This document shows, piece after piece, positions 15,141-20,817 of a stretch of DNA of 20,817 bases. Source of the DNA: JBHGBB01 sp041946755 (lineage in GTDB: Bacteria; UBP4; UBA4092; JAOAEQ01); assembly GCA_041946755.1 (NCBI GenBank), contig JBHGBB010000044.1:1-20817 (forward strand). Direction: 5' to 3'. Positions within the stretch are counted from its first letter, which is position 1. The number at the start of each line of letters is the position of its first letter. The position numbers were made by a program, and so were the translations under genes. The notes beneath the pieces are model-generated. The model did not search any database, had not been told where the DNA came from, and saw nothing but the letters and a program-made list of their open reading frames with translations.

Positions 15141-16679
15141 ATGTTAGAAAACAAGAAAAATCTGCTGATTATCATATTATTTACCCTGGCTTCGCGGCTG
15201 ATTTTCCTGCATTGGAATGCCGGTGAGTATACCGATGGCGTCATCCAGATGACCCTGTTTACCGCCGCGAAAGAGAACTCGTTCTATCCGCCGTTATATA
15301 CCTGGTTGATTTTGCTATTTAATTATTTATTCCATAATCTGGAAGTCAGCGCGAAACTGGTTTCGATGGTTGCGGGAACGCTGACGGTTATCCCGGTATA
15401 CCTGATTGCTAAACGATTGTTCGATGAACGGGTAGGGATATTTGCGGCAATATTATTTGCGGTATCTCCGGAATTATGGCGATGGCAAATCCGGATTATG
15501 ACCGATTCGCTATTCACTTTGCTATTCCTTAGCAGTATCTGTTTTATCCAGCAACTCCGCAACGTACCCGCTGAAGCTTCAGCGCAAGCAGGTCCGAATC
15601 AGATAAAAATCCGAAATTTATGCTTCGCATGGCTTTTTACCGGACTTGCTACTTTAACCCGATATCAGGGGATCGTGCTTATCCCTCCGCTATTAATTGC
15701 AACAGTTTGGGTGATTAAACAGAACAAGCCGGCTTTTTACCGGGTTACGGTCTACGGTCTACTGTCTACTGCTGTTATCCCTTGGTTAATCCTTATTTGG
15801 TGGATACTGGTTCGCGGATTCGGGCATTTCGGCCAATATGCTGAACGGACCAGCCAAACCTGGTGGATGAGTCTATTATCCTACTTAACCATGGCAGAAA
15901 CCTTTGTACTCTATATTCCCTATGAACTCACTTATCCGATATTTTGCTTTTTCATATATGGCGTCATCCGTTTGATTATAAGAAAACAAAGTAAATCGAT
16001 ATCCCTGGAAACGGAAACCTATGCGCCGATTCATCGGTTTAACCAATTATTTCTCTATTTATTTATCGTTTGGTTAATCATCCATGCACCATTCGAATCT
16101 TTCCAATACCGGTATTTTATCCCGATATTCCCGTTGTTTATCATCCTAGCAGCCTATGGGATAGTTCAATTCCAGAATTCGATATGCAAACGATCCCTTG
16201 GAATTGCTGCTATAATATTCAGTCTGCTATTTTCATTAACCGCACTCTATTTCCAGCGGGATACTTTTGGCGATATAAAACGTGCTGCAATTGCGTTAAA
16301 AGAATCGCAATTACCGAAAGATACCGGAATTTACGGCAATGAAATCTACCGTCCGGGAATGAATAATCTGAAATTAGCGTTCTGGTCTGGATTACCCATC
16401 CAGCGGTATGATACCGACACCCGTGAACAATTAAAACCAGGCGATTATGTCGTCTTGCATAATGTTTATGGTAATTTGATATCTGAACAGAGCTTTTTAC
16501 AAACCTTCTATGATGTGAAATTAGTATATCGAGCTGAAGCGAAAACTATTCCCTTATTACCTGATATCATGTCGTCACCGCCATTCACCAGTCATCCGGC
16601 AGGTATGGTATTCAAATATTTCCCGCAAGAGTTTATTACCGTTATTTTTAGAATCGAACAGAAACATCTCCCGAATTAA
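15141..16679 (+). CDS. GT39/PMT-like membrane glycosyltransferase (GT-C fold)
   Basis: A 512-residue integral membrane protein with about ten hydrophobic helices, starting at residues 7-25 (LLIIILFTLASRLIFLHW). The first outside loop carries the acidic site EYTDG (E29, D32), as expected for GT-C enzymes that use polyprenyl-phosphate sugars. YPPLYTWLILL (49-59), a conserved early helix of PMT_2/ArnT-like proteins, follows, as does RLFDERVGIFAAILFAVSPELWRW (92-115). A soluble C-terminal part starts about residue 385. It likely transfers a sugar to a lipid or protein outside the inner membrane; the substrate is unknown. Residues 142-152 (VPAEASAQAG) are encoded by a palindromic repeat, and residues about 201-211 by a 7-bp array. 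The ATG at 15141 lacks a Shine-Dalgarno. The stop abuts the next start, so the two genes are probably translationally coupled. Confidence 0.88.
   Translation: MLENKKNLLIIILFTLASRLIFLHWNAGEYTDGVIQMTLFTAAKENSFYPPLYTWLILLFNYLFHNLEVSAKLVSMVAGTLTVIPVYLIAKRLFDERVGIFAAILFAVSPELWRWQIRIMTDSLFTLLFLSSICFIQQLRNVPAEASAQAGPNQIKIRNLCFAWLFTGLATLTRYQGIVLIPPLLIATVWVIKQNKPAFYRVTVYGLLSTAVIPWLILIWWILVRGFGHFGQYAERTSQTWWMSLLSYLTMAETFVLYIPYELTYPIFCFFIYGVIRLIIRKQSKSISLETETYAPIHRFNQLFLYLFIVWLIIHAPFESFQYRYFIPIFPLFIILAAYGIVQFQNSICKRSLGIAAIIFSLLFSLTALYFQRDTFGDIKRAAIALKESQLPKDTGIYGNEIYRPGMNNLKLAFWSGLPIQRYDTDTREQLKPGDYVVLHNVYGNLISEQSFLQTFYDVKLVYRAEAKTIPLLPDIMSSPPFTSHPAGMVFKYFPQEFITVIFRIEQKHLPN
15569..15584. repeat. Perfect 16-bp palindrome in the GT39-like gene
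   Basis: CGCTGAAGCTTCAGCG is its own reverse complement. With its flanks (CCTGC-type ends near 15564-15592) it encodes VPAEASAQAG, a low-complexity loop between two membrane helices, and it keeps the frame. It resembles a dispersed repeat inserted in frame. Confidence 0.7.
15744..15771. repeat. 7-bp tandem array inside the GT39-like gene
   Basis: GTTACGG, TCTACGG, TCTACTG and TCTACTG lie in phase (period 7, four units). They encode about TVYGLLST just before a membrane helix. The structure matches the intergenic 7-bp arrays at 2943 and 14920 but uses a different word. Confidence 0.75.
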
Positions 16680-19061
16680 ATGAAAAAAGATACTATTGCC
16701 ATTATCCTACTCATTGCGTTAGTCTTAATCTTTTTTGCGAAAGTTATTATTAGCAACGAATATTTTTCCGGCTTGGATTTAGTTAACGCGTTTTATCCCT
16801 GGAAAAGTTTTTTAGTACAAAACGTCAAATCCGGTGAGTTGCCACTCTGGAATCCCTATACCTTCTGCGGGAATCCGTTTATTGCCAATTTCCAGGCGTG
16901 TATCTTCTATCCCTTAGATCTCATTTTCTATCTCACTTCCGTAGCGAATGCGTTTCGGATCAGTCTGATATTGCATATTATATTATCCGGGGTCTGGATG
17001 TATCTTCTTGCCCGATACCTGAAACTGAACCGGACTGCCAGGATCTTTGCCGCATGCGTTTTTATGTTTAATGGATTCCTATTCGTTCGGTTATCGGCCG
17101 GCCATTCGACCATGATAAATGGCTATGCCTGGATTCCATTAATCTTTTATCTGTTTCTAAAAGGTTTGGAAAATAGGAAAAAGATATTTATTGTATATCT
17201 GGCATTGGTGTTAGGTATCCAATTATTATGCGGGCATCCGCAAGTTCCTTATTATACGTTACTTTCGTTATTGATCTATCTAATCGGGTATTCGATTTAC
17301 CAATGGAGAACCGCAAAGAATTTCCGGCCGATATTATCATCGTATATTTTCTATTTTGCAGCGGTAGGTATCGCCGCTGCATTAGCGGCAATCCAGATAT
17401 TACCGGCTTGGCAGGTAGCGAAATTATCTGCCACCCGCGCCGAAGGAGTCCAATACGAGATGGCAGCGTTAGCTTCACTTTCCGGGAAATATCTGGTAAT
17501 GTTTTTTGCTCCGATGTCGTTTGGTACTTCTTTGGACGACACTTTCTGGGGTGGGCAGGAAGGATTTATCGAAATTTCCGGGTATTTAGGCATTCTCCCG
17601 ATTCTATTAATGTTCTATGCCTGGTACCGGACATATCGTACTAAGCAAACGAGATTATTTATGCTCCTATTCTTCATTTCGTTTATTCTCGCTTGCGGTA
17701 GACATACTCCGGTATACTGGCTTTTATATCAGGTACTTCCCGGATTCAAGTTGTTCCGCTGTCCCGCGCGATGGCTGATGATGGTTACCTTCACTACCGC
17801 TATATTCAGTGGAATTGGATTACATCAGTTGATTGAGCATTATACTGATAAAAAAGAGCTGAAACGCTTCTTGGTTTTTTTAGCGATAATCGCGCTCGTG
17901 CTATTAATCATTATTATGCTTCTGCTCATATTCAGAAATAATGTTATTAATGGATTATTGCATTATGAAATCAATACCCTGAAACAATATATGGGTCAGG
18001 GGATGTCGGTCGCGCAGATTGCGGCAATGATTCCTGATGATGCGATGGAAAATCGGTTCACCATGATACTGAATACTCTGTTTAAAGGGTTTGGCTTATT
18101 TCTCATATCCGGCAGTGTCTTTTATATCTTTTGGCGGAATAAAACAGTTCCGCGATATTTGCGATTGATCCCGATCATCTTAGTTCTGGGTGATTTATGG
18201 TCATTTGATGTCTGGTTTACGACTACCGATAAAGCCCCGAAATTCTATTCGAATTATTACCTCGATTCTGCAGAAACCCAATTTCTGGAATCGGATAAAA
18301 GTTATTATCGGATTTTAGCGCTAGATGAAGTATTATCCTGGATGCATACCAATGAAACCGGGCCAACCGCTGAGTTCCGGCCGAACCGGTTGATGCTAAA
18401 ACAGATTTATGATACCCGGGGATATGATCCGGTAACCCTCCGCAATTATGTGGGGTATATCAATCAGATGCAGGGGAAATCCCAGCGATTGTATCAAGGG
18501 GGATTATTATATATTCATTCAATAGATAAGTGTAATTGGGAGATGCTTTCCCGGCTGAATGTGAAATATATTATCTCGGTGAACGAGCAAGTAAACCCGA
18601 ATTTAGAACTGGTGTTTCAGGATCATTTAAAAATATATCAGAATAAAACTGCGGTGCCTCGGGCATATTTCATTTCCGGGAAAGAGAATGAAAGCCTGAT
18701 AGAGAATAAACCTCCCGATGCCGGTTCCGGTTCCAACCAAGTGGCGATTGTAAAATATACCGCAAATCAGATTAGAGTTAATGTCAGTACTGATACGAGT
18801 GGATATTTGGTATTGAGTGAAGTCGATTATCCCGGATGGCAAGTAACTGTTGATAGACAGAAGCAAACAATACTAACGTATCGCGATATCTTCCGGTCAG
18901 TATATTTAACTCCGGGAGAACATCAGGTAGCATTTATGTATGCCCCGCAAGATTTCCGGTGGGGAATGATGATATCGCTTATCAGTATATTCGGATGCCT
19001 GGGTATGCTACTCACCCAATTGATGGTTCGAAAGATGAAGCTGCATAATAAAAAAGGGTAA
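16680..19061 (+). CDS. YfhO-family membrane protein (GT-C-like)
   Basis: A 793-residue multi-membrane protein. The N-terminal helix (residues 5-25) is followed by the family-typical outside segment GLDLVNAFYPW (residues 31-41) and LPLWNPYTFCGNPFIANFQACIFYPLDL (about 55-82). About a dozen further helices run to about residue 505. A soluble domain follows (about 515-765; beta-rich, ending LVLSEVDYPGWQVTVD and VYLTPGEHQVAFMYAP). A last membrane helix at about 765-785 ends the chain. Known YfhO-type proteins act in glycosylation of lipoteichoic acid or other surface polymers; the substrate here is unknown. The ATG at 16680 directly follows the TAA of the glycosyltransferase gene, with no spacer and no strong Shine-Dalgarno, indicating coupled translation. 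The stop codon lies inside the terminator hairpin described separately. Confidence 0.9.
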   Translation: MKKDTIAIILLIALVLIFFAKVIISNEYFSGLDLVNAFYPWKSFLVQNVKSGELPLWNPYTFCGNPFIANFQACIFYPLDLIFYLTSVANAFRISLILHIILSGVWMYLLARYLKLNRTARIFAACVFMFNGFLFVRLSAGHSTMINGYAWIPLIFYLFLKGLENRKKIFIVYLALVLGIQLLCGHPQVPYYTLLSLLIYLIGYSIYQWRTAKNFRPILSSYIFYFAAVGIAAALAAIQILPAWQVAKLSATRAEGVQYEMAALASLSGKYLVMFFAPMSFGTSLDDTFWGGQEGFIEISGYLGILPILLMFYAWYRTYRTKQTRLFMLLFFISFILACGRHTPVYWLLYQVLPGFKLFRCPARWLMMVTFTTAIFSGIGLHQLIEHYTDKKELKRFLVFLAIIALVLLIIIMLLLIFRNNVINGLLHYEINTLKQYMGQGMSVAQIAAMIPDDAMENRFTMILNTLFKGFGLFLISGSVFYIFWRNKTVPRYLRLIPIILVLGDLWSFDVWFTTTDKAPKFYSNYYLDSAETQFLESDKSYYRILALDEVLSWMHTNETGPTAEFRPNRLMLKQIYDTRGYDPVTLRNYVGYINQMQGKSQRLYQGGLLYIHSIDKCNWEMLSRLNVKYIISVNEQVNPNLELVFQDHLKIYQNKTAVPRAYFISGKENESLIENKPPDAGSGSNQVAIVKYTANQIRVNVSTDTSGYLVLSEVDYPGWQVTVDRQKQTILTYRDIFRSVYLTPGEHQVAFMYAPQDFRWGMMISLISIFGCLGMLLTQLMVRKMKLHNKKG

Positions 19062-19087
19062 AGTGACTGAAAATTTCACTTTACCCT
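19050..19087 (-). terminator. Intrinsic terminator for the minus-strand propeller gene
   Basis: AGGGTAAAGTGA (19055-19066) and TCACTTTACCCT (19076-19087) form a perfect 12-bp stem around a 9-nt loop. Read on the minus strand the hairpin is followed by six T (complement of 19050-19055) and TTAT, a classical rho-independent terminator 38 bases after the stop of the minus-strand gene. On the plus strand there is no good T-tract. The stem overlaps the YfhO stop codon (19059-19061), so it may also end plus-strand transcripts weakly. Confidence 0.8.
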
Positions 19088-19124
19088 ATGTTTGCCTATA
19101 TCCTAAATATTCACCTTAATTATC

Positions 19125-20495
19125 CTATTCAAACAACTCACCCAATCGCTGCGATCGTGGAACTACCAGTTCGATATTCTCAGTAGCTAACGTTGTCGAG
19201 GTCGGAGTAATAGTAATGAGCGCCGTGGTTCCGGTATCACCATCAGAGTCGGTAGCAGTAATGGTTAGACTCCCATAAATCGCTCCCGTTTCTGCGGTAA
19301 AGGTTACCGTCGGTCCAGTAGCAGAACTTAATTGGCCTAACCCGGTGGTGCTCATGGTCCAGGTGATCGTACCAACCGCAACAGTTGTATCAGCTGAAAC
19401 TTCAACAGATCCACCCGGATTAATCGGTATCGGAGCTGCCGGAGTTACCGGAATAGTTGAGGTATATACTTTCATCCGCCAGTTGCCGTAATCGCTTACG
19501 ACCAGGAATCGTTTCCCAGCAGAGGTAACTACCACTGCATCCGATGGGAAATTAAAATGGGTATCATCATTACCCATTTCATCCGGAGTGCCGAGAACTT
19601 GGATTACTGCACCGGTAGTGGCATTGATAATCTGCATGGTATGCCCGATACCACTTAAGCTGGTGGTTTCACTACCCCCGGAATAGATGATCGTATTCTT
19701 AACATTATCATAAGCGATTCCTAACCCGGAAGCGTTCTGATCAACGTTATCAGCTATAGTATCACAAGCATAAACCAGAATTCCTGTGGTATCATCTTCG
19801 ATTGCCCGACCGGAAACGTTATTAAATCGAAGAATATCCCGGCTTCGGGTTACCCAAAGGTTATATACCGAATCAGTTCCAGCAATCGGCTGAATTACGA
19901 TATCTCTTGGGTAGGTACCCGGTTTCAGTTGATTCCATGGGGTTACACCGGTGATCGATTGGTCGAGCATATTCCGCGCTCGGATTTTGCCGTTGACCAG
20001 GTCACCATGAAATAAATGGCGTCCTTTCGGATTGGTTACATCATGATCTACCGCTAAACCGGTCGGTCGTCCGCTCGATGGGTTTAATACCGTAGTAACT
20101 TCCGCCAACGATGAATTCCAGATTTTATAATAACTCGAACCGGCGGCTCCGGTTTCGACTGCGCCATAGATATTTCCATCAGCATCGACATCGATTCCTA
20201 ATCCACCGCGATATTGCGGCATCGCCATGGTTGAAGTATCGAACGCTAGAAATGTCGGGCTACCATAAAGCCAGTCGCTGATTTTAAAGAAATTGATTGG
20301 GGTCGCTGCCGCGCTGCTATTGAATCCGGAAACATAGAGATTACTATTTGCATCGGCTGCTAACCAAAGGTAACTGATACCTGGAGATATAGTAGTATCA
20401 ACATAAAAGGTCTTATATAAGGTCCATTTACTGGCATATGATATCGATACCATTAATACCATTATTGAAACCAAAATAATTATCTTTTTTAACAT
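19125..20495 (-). CDS. Secreted NHL/SMP-like beta-propeller protein with Ig-like domain
   Basis: A 456-residue protein with a clear signal peptide (MLKKIIILVSIMVLMVSISYA, cleavage near residue 21). The following ~330 residues show repeated propeller blades of the NHL/SMP-30 style: LWLAADANSNLYVSGF, GGLGIDVDADGNIYGAV, RPTGLAVDHD, YPRDIVIQPIAGTDS, ASGLGIAYDN and FNFPSDAVVVTSAGKRFLVVSDYGN. Residues about 355-435 form an Ig-like beta domain (VTFTAETGAIYGSLTITATDSDGD), and a 20-residue tail ends ELVVPRSQRLGELFE. There is no obvious cell-wall anchor. The start is supported by AAGGAGG (20504-20510) 8 bases upstream of the ATG. A candidate promoter lies at 20554-20583. Such proteins often bind ligands or partners at the surface; the role here is unknown. 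Confidence 0.85.
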   Translation of the reverse strand: MLKKIIILVSIMVLMVSISYASKWTLYKTFYVDTTISPGISYLWLAADANSNLYVSGFNSSAAATPINFFKISDWLYGSPTFLAFDTSTMAMPQYRGGLGIDVDADGNIYGAVETGAAGSSYYKIWNSSLAEVTTVLNPSSGRPTGLAVDHDVTNPKGRHLFHGDLVNGKIRARNMLDQSITGVTPWNQLKPGTYPRDIVIQPIAGTDSVYNLWVTRSRDILRFNNVSGRAIEDDTTGILVYACDTIADNVDQNASGLGIAYDNVKNTIIYSGGSETTSLSGIGHTMQIINATTGAVIQVLGTPDEMGNDDTHFNFPSDAVVVTSAGKRFLVVSDYGNWRMKVYTSTIPVTPAAPIPINPGGSVEVSADTTVAVGTITWTMSTTGLGQLSSATGPTVTFTAETGAIYGSLTITATDSDGDTGTTALITITPTSTTLATENIELVVPRSQRLGELFE

Positions 20496-20553
20496 AGGTT
20501 ATCCCTCCTTTCTCTCAAAATATTCATTTTATGCACACGTTAACTGTCCTAAT

Positions 20554-20583
20554 AGTTTAACACCGCAAACCGGATTATGTCAA
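20554..20583 (-). promoter_or_regulatory. Candidate sigma-70-type promoter for the propeller/Ig-like gene
   Basis: On the minus strand a perfect TTGACA (20578-20583) is followed after 18 bases by TAAACT (20554-20559). It begins immediately after the stop of the isomerase-like gene. Predicted start near 20547, leader about 50 bases. Confidence 0.45.
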
Positions 20584-20817
20584 CTAATTTAATTGGATAT
20601 ATTTTAATGCGGATTGGAGTTCTGATGCGAAATTCATCCAGCGGCATTCGATCGATATCCGGCTGGTATATCCGATGCGATTGAGCATGGTGAAAAGCGG
20701 GGTATAATCATAGGTTTTTTTGGTTCCCGGAGGATGGCGGTCGCCCGGTTCGGAGATATGAAAATGAGCCAATTGGGTTTTGGCTTGGAGCAGATTCTCA
20801 ATCGGTTCATGCTCTTG
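20584..20817 (-). CDS. Sugar phosphate isomerase/epimerase-like TIM barrel, C-terminal fragment
   Basis: The minus-strand frame is open from the right window edge through 78 codons to a TAG at 20584-20586, so the start is outside the window. The residues read as the last strands of a xylose-isomerase-like barrel: AHFHISEPGDRHPPG near 20740-20772 carries the histidine/glutamate pattern expected of metal ligands, and GYTSRISIECRW includes a glutamate typical of the last barrel strand. The proteins of this family isomerise sugars or sugar phosphates with a divalent metal. The substrate cannot be predicted from this fragment. The codon for the Met-like residue near 20770 is TTG inside the frame and should not be taken as a start. 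Confidence 0.75.
   Translation of the reverse strand, partial: QEHEPIENLLQAKTQLAHFHISEPGDRHPPGTKKTYDYTPLFTMLNRIGYTSRISIECRWMNFASELQSALKYIQLN

Overview
This window looks like chromosomal DNA from an uncultivated Gram-negative-type bacterium. Three genes are recognisable housekeeping genes: ftsK (start cut off by the left edge), hisS and mutS. The rest are poorly characterised secreted or membrane proteins rich in TPR, ankyrin, beta-propeller and pseudopilin-like modules. That mixture, with an ECF sigma factor carrying a large extracytoplasmic domain, recalls Planctomycetes/Verrucomicrobia-like or candidate-phylum bacteria. I cannot assign a phylum from this sequence alone, and no rRNA or tRNA gene is visible.

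Layout. On the plus strand, 1-4239 holds the end of ftsK, a small two-gene unit (a double-CxxC protein and an acidic 114-residue protein) and hisS. On the minus strand, 4286-14903 holds, in transcription order, mutS, a secreted beta-propeller protein, a zinc-ribbon/DUF4190-like/pseudopilin-like protein, a secreted TPR-ankyrin protein, a secreted TPR protein and the ECF sigma fusion. On the plus strand, 15141-19061 holds a two-gene unit with abutting reading frames: a GT39-like glycosyltransferase and a YfhO-like membrane protein. On the minus strand, 19125-20817 holds a secreted propeller/Ig-like protein and the end of a sugar-isomerase-like TIM-barrel gene cut off by the right edge.

The most unusual gene is the ECF sigma factor fused through one membrane segment to a TPR-containing domain of about 550 residues that ends in a GspG-like module. 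A similar GspG-like module ends the zinc-ribbon protein encoded about 3 kb away. The strongest unexplained DNA signal is the repeat content. The gaps and two coding regions contain several classes of small palindrome and degenerate arrays of 7-9 bp words. One palindrome family (TCCGYC-TNA-GRCGGA) occurs three times with a compensatory base-pair change. Palindromes lie in frame inside mutS and inside the glycosyltransferase gene. Inverted or direct ACGAAA-type repeats bracket mutS, and one of them supplies the mutS stop codon.

Several genes next to such repeats (hisS, mutS, the sigma gene) lack a visible Shine-Dalgarno sequence, whereas most of the genes for small or secreted proteins have strong ones. 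No CRISPR array, transposase, integrase or phage gene is visible.
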